Source: Microbacterium sp.
Lineage (GTDB): Bacteria > Actinomycetota > Actinomycetes > Actinomycetales > Microbacteriaceae
Direction: 5' to 3'
Assembly (NCBI GenBank): GCA_019510305.1
Contig: JAEKKN010000019.1
Span: forward strand, 58,216-122,215
DNA length: 64,000 nt
Part shown: in pieces, positions 27,075-36,861 of the stretch
Position numbering within the stretch: position 1 is the first letter of the stretch
How the letters are laid out: each line of letters begins with the position of its first letter
Position numbers and translations under genes: made by a program
The notes under the pieces: generated by a model
What the model saw: only the letters and a program-made list of their open reading frames with translations
The model's database searches: none
Told to the model about the DNA's origin: nothing

Positions 27075-28619
27075 GTGACGTCGACGCATGACATCGACGC
27101 GACGAAGACGACGCACGAAGAGAGTGATACCGGGCTGGGCGTTCGGAGGCGCACACCTGGTTCAGTCGCAGGCAGACCCCGCGGCTTCGATTGGCGCGCG
27201 CGCTATGCGCGCAACCTGCTGATCACGGACTTTCTCGTTCTGGTCTGGGTCGTGTACGGCACACAGATCGCCTGGCTGGGCTTCGGAAACGCCGCTGTCG
27301 GCTCGGATGCCGGGTTCGGTTTTCCTGGCATCTCCTATTGGTTGTTCTCCGCGGGGCTCGTCGTGCTGTGGACGTGGGCTCTCGGGCTCGTGGACTCGCG
27401 CAGCTATCGGGTCATCGGCACCGGCACCACCGAGTACGTGCGGGTCGCGCGTACGGGCTTCAGCCTTTTCGGCCTGATCGCGATCGTCTCGTTCCTGACC
27501 AAGGCCGAGGTCGCGCGCGGCTACCTGCTGATCGCGCTGCCGTTCGGAATCGGCATGCTCGTTCTCGTGCGATGGCTCTGGCGCCAGTGGCTGGTCTCGA
27601 ATCGGCGCATGGGCACCTACTCGGCCAGAGTGCTGCTCGTCGGCTCGGAGGAGTCGGTGGCGATGATCGCCAACGAACTGCGTCGTGCGACGGACGCCGG
27701 CTACAACGTGGTCGGCGCGTGCATCCCCACCGGACGTGCAGGTGACTTGGTCGACGGCACCGCCGTGCCCATCATCGGCTCGGTCGATGAGATCGAACAC
27801 GCGCTGGTCGCGACCGGCGCCGACACCGTGGCCGTGACGAGCACCGGCGACCTGCCCCCCAGCAAGCTGAAGCAGATCTCGTGGTCGCTCGAGGCGGGGC
27901 GGCAGCATCTCGTCTTGGCACCGAGCATCACCGACATCGCAGGCCCCCGCATCCACTCCCGCCCCGTTGCGGGCCTTCCCTTGATCCATGTGGAGACTCC
28001 GCGCTTCAGCTCGGGTCAGCGCTTCGCAAAGCGGGCGACGGACGTCTTCGGCGCGCTGCTGCTCATCGTGCTGTCTTCGCCGTTCCTGTTCGGCGTCGCG
28101 ATCGCAGTGAAGGCGACCAGCCGCGGCCCTCTCCTCTACGCACAGGAGCGCGTCGGGCTGAACGGCAAGCCGTTCCGTATGCTGAAGTTCCGTTCCATGC
28201 GCACGGGCGCAGATCAAGAGCTGCGTACTCTGCTCGAGGCACAGGGCACCGACACGCAGCCGCTGTTCAAGGTGAAGAACGACCCGCGCATCACCCCAGT
28301 GGGCAAGTTCATCCGCAAGTACTCGCTCGATGAGCTGCCCCAGTTCTTCAACGTCCTCGGCGGCTCGATGAGCCTGGTCGGTCCTCGTCCCCAGATCGCC
28401 GCCGAGGTGGCGCTCTACACGGATGCTGCACGGCGGCGTCTGCTGGCCCGGCCGGGAATCACGGGACTCTGGCAGGTCAGCGGGCGATCGACGATGACGT
28501 GGGAGGAAACAGTGCGGTTGGATCTGTACTACGTCGAGAACTGGTCCCCGATCGGGGATGTCGCGATCCTCTTCAAGACGTTCAAAGCGGTGCTCGCACC
28601 AGGCGAGACAGCCCACTGA
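27075..28619 (+). CDS. Undecaprenyl-phosphate sugar phosphotransferase (initiating enzyme)
   Basis: Loads the first sugar-1-phosphate on the lipid carrier, 514 residues. The GTG start is at 27075. Four or five helices lead to a CoA-binding-like domain ([17 protein letters not shown]), then a further helix and the catalytic domain with [44 protein letters not shown] and [14 protein letters not shown]. This is the polyprenyl glycosylphosphotransferase (WbaP/WcaJ) layout. The sugar cannot be told. The 194 bp before it contain no gene; a promoter there is likely but not clear. Confidence 0.94.
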   Translation: MTSTHDIDATKTTHEESDTGLGVRRRTPGSVAGRPRGFDWRARYARNLLITDFLVLVWVVYGTQIAWLGFGNAAVGSDAGFGFPGISYWLFSAGLVVLWTWALGLVDSRSYRVIGTGTTEYVRVARTGFSLFGLIAIVSFLTKAEVARGYLLIALPFGIGMLVLVRWLWRQWLVSNRRMGTYSARVLLVGSEESVAMIANELRRATDAGYNVVGACIPTGRAGDLVDGTAVPIIGSVDEIEHALVATGADTVAVTSTGDLPPSKLKQISWSLEAGRQHLVLAPSITDIAGPRIHSRPVAGLPLIHVETPRFSSGQRFAKRATDVFGALLLIVLSSPFLFGVAIAVKATSRGPLLYAQERVGLNGKPFRMLKFRSMRTGADQELRTLLEAQGTDTQPLFKVKNDPRITPVGKFIRKYSLDELPQFFNVLGGSMSLVGPRPQIAAEVALYTDAARRRLLARPGITGLWQVSGRSTMTWEETVRLDLYYVENWSPIGDVAILFKTFKAVLAPGETAH

Positions 28620-28639
28620 CCCAGGATGCGGCGGTACCC

Positions 28640-29968
28640 TCAGCCGCCGACGAACGCCGCCGCTGCCCCCGCCGCCACGAGTGCGACGACGCAGGCACCC
28701 ACCGTGGGGGCGATCCTTCGGATCATCAGCCTCGTCGCGGACCTCGTGAGAGGCTCCGGATTGAAAGACCCGAGAACCGCGACGATGATCGCCATCGACA
28801 CCGGAGCGATGGCGAAGACCCAGGCCAGTCCAAGCAGCGAGTCAGCAGGGATCAGAACGGTCGCGAACACCCACAGCGCCACCGCGCCACCCGACGCCGT
28901 GAGCAATCGCGTCGCCGATCCTGTTCGGAGTTGAATCGCTGAAGAGGCGTAGTACACGACAAGCGCCGGCACTGTCAGTCCGAGCGGAACGGCGACGGAG
29001 AACGAGACGCCGACTCCCGACACGAACGGCAGAACGAGATAGAAGATCAACGTCATCACGGTGCTGGCGAGGACCAGGGCTCCGTATCCGGTCGAGGTCA
29101 TACGGATCGAAGCCATCAGCGCAGGGTCATCAGAGGTCTGAATGCGCACAGAGAGCAACGAGTGGATCGAGTTCACCAGGACGCTGACCATGGTGACGCC
29201 CAGCGACGCAAGATGCGCCTGCTCGAGCACCTCCGGCGCACCCACCACGATCGCCGAGAGTCGAATGCCCTGCATCAGCACGGCGAAGAGAGCGAGGTGA
29301 GGAACCAGCACCATCGCGAGCAGCAGTGCCCGTCTCACGTCGCCGCCCGGGCTCGAAGCCCCGGCCCTGAGCAGGCTTCCCATCCCCAGCCAGAGCCCCA
29401 CGCACATGGCACTCATGACCATGACGCTCGCCGACGCGGCGAGATCGCGCGAGAGACCCGACCCGGTGAACAACATCCACGCCAACGGCAACGCCGGGTT
29501 CAAGAGTCCGCCGGCCATCATCAAGATCGTCGACTCCTTGATGCGCGAGACCTGCGCTGCGACCAGCCAGGTACCCATCCCCGCGGCGTAGGACGCCGTC
29601 AGCGCGGCCGTCTCAAGGCGGGCGTCGACGAACCCGTCGATGATCAGCAAGAGGATCCCGAGCGCCGTCGCGAAACCGACCAACCAGCAGACGACCCGAA
29701 GGGGTCCCGACCATGAACCGGGTCGCAGGTAGCCTCCGTCCGCACTCCTGCGGAATGCGTTCGGGAGCATTGCCGGAACCCCCAGAGTCAAGGGCAACGC
29801 TAGGATTGGCCCCAGCGCGAAGGCGATGATCGCGGGCTCCTGCTCGACTCCGCTTGCGACGCGGGGAAGCACCATCCATGCGACCATGCCCGCACCCGCG
29901 GAGGCCAGCTGGATCGCGGCGAAACGCAACGTGCGCCAGGAACGCCCAGCGGTCGCCGACTCGCCCAT
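28640..29968 (-). CDS. Polysaccharide flippase, Wzx-like (MATE/MOP superfamily)
   Basis: Integral membrane protein of 442 residues with about twelve hydrophobic helices and few charged loops, as in lipid-linked oligosaccharide flippases. ATG 29968 follows GGAAGGG; the longer frame to 30301 is the antisense of the pyruvyl transferase gene. No single diagnostic motif; the call rests on topology and on its place between the initiating transferase and Wzy-like polymerase. It is convergent with the transferase gene (20-bp gap) and divergent from the pyruvyl transferase gene, 28 bp away. Confidence 0.78.
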   Translation of the reverse strand: MGESATAGRSWRTLRFAAIQLASAGAGMVAWMVLPRVASGVEQEPAIIAFALGPILALPLTLGVPAMLPNAFRRSADGGYLRPGSWSGPLRVVCWLVGFATALGILLLIIDGFVDARLETAALTASYAAGMGTWLVAAQVSRIKESTILMMAGGLLNPALPLAWMLFTGSGLSRDLAASASVMVMSAMCVGLWLGMGSLLRAGASSPGGDVRRALLLAMVLVPHLALFAVLMQGIRLSAIVVGAPEVLEQAHLASLGVTMVSVLVNSIHSLLSVRIQTSDDPALMASIRMTSTGYGALVLASTVMTLIFYLVLPFVSGVGVSFSVAVPLGLTVPALVVYYASSAIQLRTGSATRLLTASGGAVALWVFATVLIPADSLLGLAWVFAIAPVSMAIIVAVLGSFNPEPLTRSATRLMIRRIAPTVGACVVALVAAGAAAAFVGG

Positions 29969-29996
29969 AGCAGGCCCTTCCCGGAAGGAACGAAGC

Positions 29997-30869
29997 TTGA
30001 CCCTCGCACTCCACTGGTGGCGGCCACTCGGTAATCCTCGCACAGCGGCCGGCGAGCTTGTGCGACATGGATCAGCGTGGGTCCATGCGATCAGGATGGG
30101 CGGGAGCCCGATCAACTTCGGAGATGAGGCGAGCCACGTCGCGCTCGGCGAGCTCAGTGGGCGAGCGATCCGCCGGAGCAGTATCGGCGCCGCGGACGTG
30201 CTCGGCGTCGGATCGATCCTCAACAAAGCGTGGAAGGCGCGCTCCGACGCGATGGTCTTCGGAAGCGGACTCAGGCGCACTGAGCACAGGCCGATCGCCA
30301 TGCCCTCAGACCGCGTCCTCGCTGTCAGAGGGACTCTGACTCGCGACGCGCTCCGACTCAGCGCTGACTTGCCACTCGGGGATCCGGCGCTGGTCCTCGG
30401 TGGCGTCTACGATTCGGGATCGCCCGCGCGTTCGGGCGCACCGCTTTTCATTCCTCATTTCACGATGCTCGCGCAGCCCGATGGGCGAGCACATCTCTCG
30501 GCTCTCCGTTCATCGGGTTGGACCATACAGCTCCCGACCACCACACCTCGAGCCGTAGCGCAGGCGATCCGACGTGCGACACTGGTCGCGACGAACAGCC
30601 TCCACGGGATCGTCTTCGCCCATGCGCTCGGCACGCCTGTCGTCGCAATCGATGTCGCAGGGCATGCCGAGCCCGTCTTCAAGTACACCGACTACATGTC
30701 GGCGTTCGGCCTCCCCTACGAGCCCATCGATGTCGCGGTCCTCGCGAGACGATCGAGCAGCGCCCTCATCGACCACGTCGCCTCGCAGACGGCACTGGTA
30801 GCCGCTGCGCTGCCCGATCTCGTGAACGGCCTCCACCGCGCCGCGTCACCGCTGCGGAGCAACTCGTGA
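29997..30869 (+). CDS. Polysaccharide pyruvyl transferase family protein
   Basis: Likely adds ketal-pyruvate from PEP to a sugar of the repeat unit, 290 residues. The TTG start is at 29997, with GGAAGGAA 8 nt before. Family segments are GSPINFGDEASH, VLGVGSILNKA, VFGSGLRRTE, VRGTLTRDALR, PLGDPALVL, and the late TLVATNSLHGIVFAHALGTPVVAID. The stop overlaps the GTG of the polymerase gene by 4 nt, so these are one operon. An acidic pyruvylated polymer is predicted; in Gram-positive envelopes pyruvyl groups can be ligands for SLH domains, but no SLH gene is seen here. Confidence 0.88.
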   Translation: MTLALHWWRPLGNPRTAAGELVRHGSAWVHAIRMGGSPINFGDEASHVALGELSGRAIRRSSIGAADVLGVGSILNKAWKARSDAMVFGSGLRRTEHRPIAMPSDRVLAVRGTLTRDALRLSADLPLGDPALVLGGVYDSGSPARSGAPLFIPHFTMLAQPDGRAHLSALRSSGWTIQLPTTTPRAVAQAIRRATLVATNSLHGIVFAHALGTPVVAIDVAGHAEPVFKYTDYMSAFGLPYEPIDVAVLARRSSSALIDHVASQTALVAAALPDLVNGLHRAASPLRSNS

Positions 30870-32200
30870 CCATCGAGGTCGTCGTCGCGCTGGGAGTATG
30901 CACGATCGTCGCCGTCGCGATCGCCACGACCAGAATCGGCTTGGTTTCGACCATTGCCTACGCGACGTTCTTCTCGCTCGCCCTGGTACCTGTGTCACTG
31001 GTGTCGGACTCCGGCGCCTTCCACGTCGGTATCGCCGGTTCCTCTCCTGATCTGCGCACATTCACCCTCATCATCGCGGCCGGCGCTGTCCTTCTCACCT
31101 TCATCGCCAAGCCGCCCCTGGTCGGCGTCTTCGTGCCTCTGATGCTCTGGATCGGCATCGGCGGGTTTTTCATCTGGCCCGCAGACCCTCCCGGGGTCGC
31201 AGGCGTGATTCAGTACTGCATCGCGATCCTCGCCTGGGGCATCGGGATGCGCGCGGCTCGATCCGACCCGGATTCGCACCTGCGCCGCGGCCTGGTCCTG
31301 CTGATCGTCGTCGTCGTGATGGCGCATTCCGGAGTGGCCGTACTCCAGGCGCTGGGGCTGAACATCAATGCCGTGGCGGCGGCTGACCAAGAGATCCTCG
31401 GCTCACGTGTCAACGGACTCTCCAACCATCCGAACAACCTGGGGAAGATCCTCGTCATCTCGATCGCCCTCCTCTTGAGTCTGATCAACTCAGCGAAGGA
31501 GCGGACAAGGCTCATCTGGATCACCATCGCCGTGGCGTTCGTGCCACTCGTTCTCGCCCAGGGCCGAGCCAACCTTGCGGCGGCCGCAGCACTCGTGACA
31601 GGTTGGGTGCTTCTTCAGCCCACTCTGAATCTCTCACGCAAGTTGTCGGTCCTCCTGGGAATCGGTGTCGCCGGCCTTGCCGCCTCCGGCGTGATCATCA
31701 GCCGCTTCGAAGAGGACCCGACCGGTGGCGTCCGCAGCGAGATCCTCTCGTACGCGTGGCACATCGTCTCGACGTTCTTCTGGAACGGCACGGGACCCAA
31801 CCGCTACACGACGGAGAACGCGCCTCTGACCGGATCGTTCATCCCCGTTCACAATTCGTTCGTGTTGGCGCTCGCCGAACTCGGTGTCATCGGATTCGTG
31901 CTGTTGTTCGCGCCGATCGTCATGATGGTCATCGGCGCATGGCGGCATCGCCATCAGCTGAGCACGAGCGGAGACACCGCGCGCGCGATAGTCGCGAGCG
32001 CCCTGCCGATGGTGATGATCGCCTACACGGGCTGGGGAATGCTGGCGACCTCGGTGTTCTCGTTAGGCATGTTCTGCTTCGGATTCATGTGGGGCCACAC
32101 CTCTGCCCGTCACTGCGTCGACCAGAGCCCGACGCAGGCTTTGCTGAATGACTCGAGAGTCATAAGTCTCCGCCGCCCACGCTCGCGCATGCGCACCTAG
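30866..32200 (+). CDS. O-antigen ligase/polymerase-like membrane protein (Wzy-like)
   Basis: Integral membrane protein of 444 residues with about eleven helices. The GTG at 30866 overlaps the pyruvyl transferase stop by 4 nt. The large loop ENAPLTGSFIPVHNSFVLAL has the HNSF pattern of the Wzy_C/O-antigen ligase family. It likely polymerises the repeat units. The C-terminal 45 codons run 138 bp into the convergent glycosyltransferase gene, giving a basic tail after the last helix. Confidence 0.85.
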   Translation: MTIEVVVALGVCTIVAVAIATTRIGLVSTIAYATFFSLALVPVSLVSDSGAFHVGIAGSSPDLRTFTLIIAAGAVLLTFIAKPPLVGVFVPLMLWIGIGGFFIWPADPPGVAGVIQYCIAILAWGIGMRAARSDPDSHLRRGLVLLIVVVVMAHSGVAVLQALGLNINAVAAADQEILGSRVNGLSNHPNNLGKILVISIALLLSLINSAKERTRLIWITIAVAFVPLVLAQGRANLAAAAALVTGWVLLQPTLNLSRKLSVLLGIGVAGLAASGVIISRFEEDPTGGVRSEILSYAWHIVSTFFWNGTGPNRYTTENAPLTGSFIPVHNSFVLALAELGVIGFVLLFAPIVMMVIGAWRHRHQLSTSGDTARAIVASALPMVMIAYTGWGMLATSVFSLGMFCFGFMWGHTSARHCVDQSPTQALLNDSRVISLRRPRSRMRT

Positions 32201-33295
32201 CTCAGCTCGCCGCTGGGGCGACTCGTGCAGTGTTTGGACGGCGTCTGCCCATTCCTCCGGCGTCTCCGCGACGAGACAGTGCACACCAGCCTGGAGACCT
32301 GCACGGTCGGCCGAGATCTTCGTCGTCACGATCGCCCGGCCCAGTACCGCCGCCTCGATGAGTTTCATCTGTACACCGGTCGCCATCTGGATCGGGACGA
32401 TGCACACATCCGCGGCCGAGTAGTACGGCGCAACCTCGTCGACCGCGCCCACAAGGCGCACATCATCCGCGACGAGCGAGGTCACGTCGGATCCTGCACC
32501 ACGACCGACGATGTAGAGCGCGCCGGGCGTGCCCCTCCGCCTGAGCTCGGGCATGACCCGGTGGACGTACCACGCCAATGCCTCGCGGTTCGCCCGATAG
32601 GAGAGCCTTCCCACGAACAGGACCGACGGTTCATCGAGGACCACCGGCGTGCCGGCATTCGCTGAGAGGTCCAACGCGTGCGGGGAACGGACAAGACGCA
32701 CGACCCCTTCTGATCTCAGCTCCGCGGGAGACGAGACGAGTACTGCGTCCGCCTCTCTGACTGCTTGTTCCTCAGCGCGTCTCAGCCGCCCGGCTTCGAT
32801 CGATGCGATGACGCGCCACGCGGGGTTCCGACTGCTGGCCAGCAACTGACGGTAGTAGTCGCTGCGGAACTCGTCGAGATCGACGACCCGCACTCCGGTG
32901 ACGAGCGGGAGGAAGTTCGCCGAACGGATGACGTTGAAGAAGATCAGATCGGGCTCGGCGCTCGCATGCAGGGTCTTGATCGCGCTTCTGGCTCTTCGCG
33001 CATCGGTGAACGCCTGCTGCAGAGGTCGTCCCGTCAGCACAGCGAGCAATGCTCTGGCCAAACCACCCACGCGACTCAATCGCACGGTGTGAACCGACGT
33101 CCCCTGAGGAAGAACATCGACAAGGTGTCCGACATCCTCCGCGTCCTGCTCCGACCAGACGAGGAGCAAGACGGTCACCTCGAAGTCCATGACCAACGCG
33201 CTCAGGATGCCAAGGCTTCGCGGTCGCTGCTTCGAGGGCACCCAAGGCGCGACGAAGAGAAGCCTCTTCCGCTGCGGCGTCGACGTGTCTCCCAC
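32063..33295 (-). CDS. Family 4-like glycosyltransferase
   Basis: GT-B fold glycosyltransferase, 410 residues. The GTG start at 33295 follows GGAGGA. The N-terminal domain begins LLFVAPWVPSKQRPRSLGIL; the C-terminal domain holds SVLFVGRLSYRANREAL, DDVRLVGAVDEVAPYYSAADVCIVP and the EX7E-like KLIEAAVLGRAIVTTKISADRAG. It is the only non-initiating transferase visible in the cluster. The 3' end overlaps the convergent polymerase gene by 138 bp. Donor and acceptor are unknown. Confidence 0.9.
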   Translation of the reverse strand: MGDTSTPQRKRLLFVAPWVPSKQRPRSLGILSALVMDFEVTVLLLVWSEQDAEDVGHLVDVLPQGTSVHTVRLSRVGGLARALLAVLTGRPLQQAFTDARRARSAIKTLHASAEPDLIFFNVIRSANFLPLVTGVRVVDLDEFRSDYYRQLLASSRNPAWRVIASIEAGRLRRAEEQAVREADAVLVSSPAELRSEGVVRLVRSPHALDLSANAGTPVVLDEPSVLFVGRLSYRANREALAWYVHRVMPELRRRGTPGALYIVGRGAGSDVTSLVADDVRLVGAVDEVAPYYSAADVCIVPIQMATGVQMKLIEAAVLGRAIVTTKISADRAGLQAGVHCLVAETPEEWADAVQTLHESPQRRAELGAHARAWAAETYDSRVIQQSLRRALVDAVTGRGVAPHESEAEHA

Positions 33296-33383
33296 CCGTA
33301 CTCCTCCGAACCGTGGTCACGCTACTCTGCGAGGATACGCGCACCACCCGCCATCGATATACCAACCCGACTATCGTGTGTCT

Positions 33384-35159
33384 GTGACTTCTGAGAGCCC
33401 TTCGGCACGACGTCGACGCCATGCGGGGCGGGTCTCGGCATGGGTGCTCGGCGGCCTTCTGCTGCTGGTCATCATCGGTGGCGTATGGATCGGCGTCCGC
33501 GGCATCCTCGCCTACCAGCACCTCGACAATGCTCGCACTTCGGCGGCCGGTGCTGCCGAAGTGCTCGCCGACCCGGCAAAGGCGCCGGCGCTGATCGAGC
33601 GCATTTCCGTCGACACCTCAGCCGCCCGTGTCCTCACCGACGACATCATCTGGAGGGCCGGTGAGCAGCTCCCCTGGATCGGCCCGCAGCTCGCCGCCGT
33701 GTCGACCGTGTCTTCCGCTCTCGACGATGTCGCATCGCACGCTCTCGATCCGCTCGCGACGGTCGCCTCGACGTTCTCGCTCGACAGCATCCGTCCGCAG
33801 AACGGCGCGATCGACGTCTCGCTCTTCGCCGACATTGCTCCGGCAGCGTTGTCGAGTACCGAGGCACTCGACAACGCCCGCGACGACATCGCCGGCATCG
33901 ACACCACCGTCCTGCTCGGTCCCGTGCGCGACGCCGTGGCCCAGGTGTCCGGCCTGGTCACCGAGGCCTATACCGGTGTCGACGCGGTCCGCCGTGCATC
34001 GACGCTGATGCCTGCGATGCTCGGTGCAGACGGTCCGCGCGACTATCTCATCGTGTTCCAGAACAACGCGGAATGGCGCTCGCTCGGCGGCATCGTCGGC
34101 GCCATGCTGCAACTGCACACCGACAACGGACGTCTCACCCTCACCGCGCAGGGCTCGTCCGAGGACTTCCCAGCCTACGAAGCGACCGTGATGCCCTTGA
34201 GCAGCGAAGAGGAGCAGATCTTCGGCGCTCAGCCCGCACGCTGGGTGCAGAACGTCACCCAGATCCCCGACTTCACACGGGGCGCGCCGATCGCCCGCGA
34301 GATGTGGTTGCGCGAGAAGGGGGTCGACGTCGACGGCGTGATATCCCTCGACCCCGTCGCACTCTCCTACGTGCTCGAGGCCACGGGCCCTGTGTCCCTT
34401 CCCACCGGCGATACCCTCACCAGCGCGAACGCTGTCGACCTGCTGCTCAACGGGGTCTACCAGCGGTACGAGCAGCCACGCGAGCAGGACGCCTTCTTCG
34501 CGGCCGCTGCCAGCGCCGTCTTCGCCTCTCTGACTTCGGGCACCGCGTCGCCTTCCGATCTACTGTCGAGCATGGCCCGTGCCGGATACGAGAACCGGTT
34601 GCTGCTGTGGAGCGCGGACGCCGCGGAGCAGGCAGTGCTCGATGGCACCAGTCTCCAGGGCGCGTTGCCCGAGACGGACGCTGAGGTGACGTCCTTCGGC
34701 GTGTACGCCAACGACGCGACGGCATCGAAGATGGACTACTACCAGTCGCTCGAGACGGTGACGACCTGGTGCGGGGCCGATCGGGGGCAACTGACGGTCA
34801 CGATCCGCAACGATGCGCCATCGGATGCCGCGAACTTGCCGACTTACATCACCGGCGGCGGGAGCCACGGCGTGCCGCCGGGCGAAATCAAGACCGTCAC
34901 CTACGTGTACCTGCCGCAGGATTCGACGCTGGTCTCATCGACGGCCGCCGGAGATCGCGAGTCCTCGGGTTTCGGCACGGGAATCGACGCGGATCGCGAC
35001 GTGCTGATCTGGACGACGCAGCTCGCACCCGGCGAGTCGATGACGCTCACCGTGCAGGTCCGCACTCCGCGCACACCGCAGATCGTTACGCGCTCGACAC
35101 CAACAATTGACATCCCTGCAATCCCGCGCATTGCATCCGGGTGCGATATTCCAGGATAA
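33384..35159 (+). CDS. DUF4012 domain-containing membrane-anchored protein
   Basis: About 591 residues. One helix near 15-40 (VLGGLLLLVIIGGVWIGV) anchors a large external domain. The core PRDYLIVFQNNAEWRSLGG is the DUF4012 hallmark, followed by WVQNVTQIPDF and DGVISLDPVALSYVLEATGPV. Such proteins often lie near polysaccharide or sortase genes in actinobacteria; a role in attaching polymer to the wall has been suggested by resemblance to LytR-type proteins but is not proven. TATCGT lies 6 nt before GTG 33384, suggesting a leaderless start; GTG 33378 is possible. Confidence 0.87.
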   Translation: MTSESPSARRRRHAGRVSAWVLGGLLLLVIIGGVWIGVRGILAYQHLDNARTSAAGAAEVLADPAKAPALIERISVDTSAARVLTDDIIWRAGEQLPWIGPQLAAVSTVSSALDDVASHALDPLATVASTFSLDSIRPQNGAIDVSLFADIAPAALSSTEALDNARDDIAGIDTTVLLGPVRDAVAQVSGLVTEAYTGVDAVRRASTLMPAMLGADGPRDYLIVFQNNAEWRSLGGIVGAMLQLHTDNGRLTLTAQGSSEDFPAYEATVMPLSSEEEQIFGAQPARWVQNVTQIPDFTRGAPIAREMWLREKGVDVDGVISLDPVALSYVLEATGPVSLPTGDTLTSANAVDLLLNGVYQRYEQPREQDAFFAAAASAVFASLTSGTASPSDLLSSMARAGYENRLLLWSADAAEQAVLDGTSLQGALPETDAEVTSFGVYANDATASKMDYYQSLETVTTWCGADRGQLTVTIRNDAPSDAANLPTYITGGGSHGVPPGEIKTVTYVYLPQDSTLVSSTAAGDRESSGFGTGIDADRDVLIWTTQLAPGESMTLTVQVRTPRTPQIVTRSTPTIDIPAIPRIASGCDIPG

Positions 35160-35284
35160 TAGGAGGGCAGGAGGGGGGCTTCTGGGTGGGAGACCATCAT
35201 GCGGCTTCCCAGATCCTTGAACTGTCGACGGGACCCCCAAGGCCCGCCGAACTGCAGCAAGACTCCCCCAGAGAGGCCCCCGCC

Positions 35285-35848
35285 ATGAAGCGCACATTAA
35301 TCAAGGCAACCGCCGCGACCGCTCTTGTCGCCGGCGCCCTGTTCATCACTCCCGCCGTCGCCAACGCGTCGTATACGCCCCCTTCCACCGGCACCGTCAG
35401 CTCCACGACGGTTGCTCCCGGAGGATCCTTCACCTTCTCGGTTCCCGCTGATGTCTTCGCCCCCGGCGAGTCGGTCACGATCAGCCTCACCGGCGAGAGC
35501 GCTCTCGGTGCCACCCTCGGCTACGTGAAGTTCGCGGTCGAGACCAAGGCTCTCGGCGCGGTCACCGCCACCGCCGACGGCGGAGTCTCCTCTGCGAAGA
35601 TCACCCTTCCGTCCAACGCCTCAGGTCGCTATACGGTCCTCGCGACGTCTGAGTCGAACCCGACCGGAGTCACGGCCTACGTCACCGCCGCCGCCACCGG
35701 CTCCGACGACGACAACCTGGCGACCACCGGCCTCGACAACTCAGCCTTGCTTCCGATCTGGCTGGGCGGCGGAGCGCTCGTCCTCGCAGGCGGCGGCCTT
35801 GCCGTCGCCGCGACGGTTCGCCGCAACCGCAAGCAGGAAGCCGCCTGA
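35285..35848 (+). CDS. Sortase-anchored surface protein with LATTG signal
   Basis: Secreted wall protein of 187 residues. ATG 35285 gives a signal peptide ending near VANAS. A beta-rich domain at about 30-135 (VAPGGSFTFSVPADVFAPGESV) has Ig-like character. The sorting signal LATTG is at residues 145-149, followed by a hydrophobic segment and the basic tail RRNRKQEAA. LAxTG is the site class used by actinobacterial class E sortases. No sortase gene is in the window. It follows the DUF4012 gene by 125 bp and ends at a strong terminator. Confidence 0.88.
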   Translation: MKRTLIKATAATALVAGALFITPAVANASYTPPSTGTVSSTTVAPGGSFTFSVPADVFAPGESVTISLTGESALGATLGYVKFAVETKALGAVTATADGGVSSAKITLPSNASGRYTVLATSESNPTGVTAYVTAAATGSDDDNLATTGLDNSALLPIWLGGGALVLAGGGLAVAATVRRNRKQEAA

Positions 35849-35872
35849 GACAGGCGTCAGAACGCGAGAAAG

Positions 35873-35905
35873 TGCCCCGGCCGAGAGTTGGCCGGGGCGT
35901 TTTTT
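35873..35905 (+). terminator. Rho-independent terminator after the LATTG protein
   Basis: TGCCCCGGCC and GGCCGGGGC pair around a 7-nt loop and are followed by CGTTTTTT. It is the clearest intrinsic terminator in the window and marks the right end of the polysaccharide region. Confidence 0.93.
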
Positions 35906-35933
35906 CGTACGACTCCCTTTTCGCGCTACGCCG

Positions 35934-36785
35934 TCAGCGCCAGAACCCGCCGAGCTGGCCGGAAAGCTCACGCCCGTGATCGAACCCAGCTCGGGCCGCC
36001 TCTGCGCGCAACGAGAGGTCCATGGCGGTGGCGCCCAGCATCCGCTCGGTCCCCTCACCCGGGAACACCGTCTCGACCCTGCTGCCGGCGGCCCGCAGCT
36101 CGGCCACCTGGGCCGCAAGATCGGTGCCCCACGAGAGCGGATGCCGCGTGTGCCCGCCGAACGGCGACAGCACCAGCACCCGGTCGGCCCCGGCAGCCAG
36201 ATCGGCGTTCTCGTTGCGCCGGTATCCGCCGTCGATGTACCGCTCGTCGCCGATCGCGTAGGCGAAGCCGCTCGAGCAGCTCGCGGCGACGGCGTCGGCG
36301 AGGTCCACGCCGCTGTCGCGGTCGAACACGAACGGCTCGCCGCTGCGTGCATCCACCGCCGCGATCTGCAGCCGGCGCTCCGGCCACGCTGCGTCTGGCA
36401 GCCGGCGCGCGACGATGCCGCGCCAGTGCGCGGACTTCTCCCCGTCGGGGTCGAGAGCGACCGCCGCGGCGCCCATCCGACGGCGCATGTCGCCGGCATC
36501 CGCCGCTTCGGCGATGATCGCCGCTGTTCGTGCCATGTTGTCGGCTGCGGCCTGGGTATGCACGGGTCCGACCCGCGCGGGAACCGGGGCCAGCGACGCC
36601 TCGAACAGTTCAGCGGGCCGCATCGAAGCGAGTTGCGCGGCTGTCGTCGCTCCGGCGGACGTGCCGATCAGCAGGTCGGCGTCTGCCACAACGAGACCCC
36701 CGTCGAGCAGTCCCGCCGTCAGGCCGATCATCCACGCGTTGCCGGTAGATCCGCCGCCGGCCAGGACGAGTGCGGTGCGAGTCAT
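35934..36785 (-). CDS. Patatin-like phospholipase family protein
   Basis: Predicted acyl hydrolase, 283 residues. The oxyanion glycine loop LVLAGGGSTGNAW is at 7-19, the nucleophile Ser43 is in LIGTSAGA (GxSxG), and the catalytic Asp is in the DGG of YIDGGYRRNENAD. These are the complete Ser-Asp dyad motifs of the family. It is more like the short bacterial cytosolic patatins (RssA type) than secreted toxins; no signal peptide. It is separated from glmM by a terminator, so it is likely expressed on its own. Confidence 0.9.
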   Translation of the reverse strand: MTRTALVLAGGGSTGNAWMIGLTAGLLDGGLVVADADLLIGTSAGATTAAQLASMRPAELFEASLAPVPARVGPVHTQAAADNMARTAAIIAEAADAGDMRRRMGAAAVALDPDGEKSAHWRGIVARRLPDAAWPERRLQIAAVDARSGEPFVFDRDSGVDLADAVAASCSSGFAYAIGDERYIDGGYRRNENADLAAGADRVLVLSPFGGHTRHPLSWGTDLAAQVAELRAAGSRVETVFPGEGTERMLGATAMDLSLRAEAARAGFDHGRELSGQLGGFWR

Positions 36786-36817
36786 GTCGACATCCTCCCG
36801 TATTCGGAACCGAGAAA

Positions 36818-36848
36818 GCGGGCGGATGCCGTGACAGCATCCGCCCGC
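36818..36848 (-). terminator. glmM terminator
   Basis: GCGGGCGGATGC and GCATCCGCCCGC form a perfect 12-bp stem with a 7-nt loop, 14 nt after the glmM stop on the minus strand. Confidence 0.75.
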
Positions 36849-36861
36849 TTCGAACGATCTC

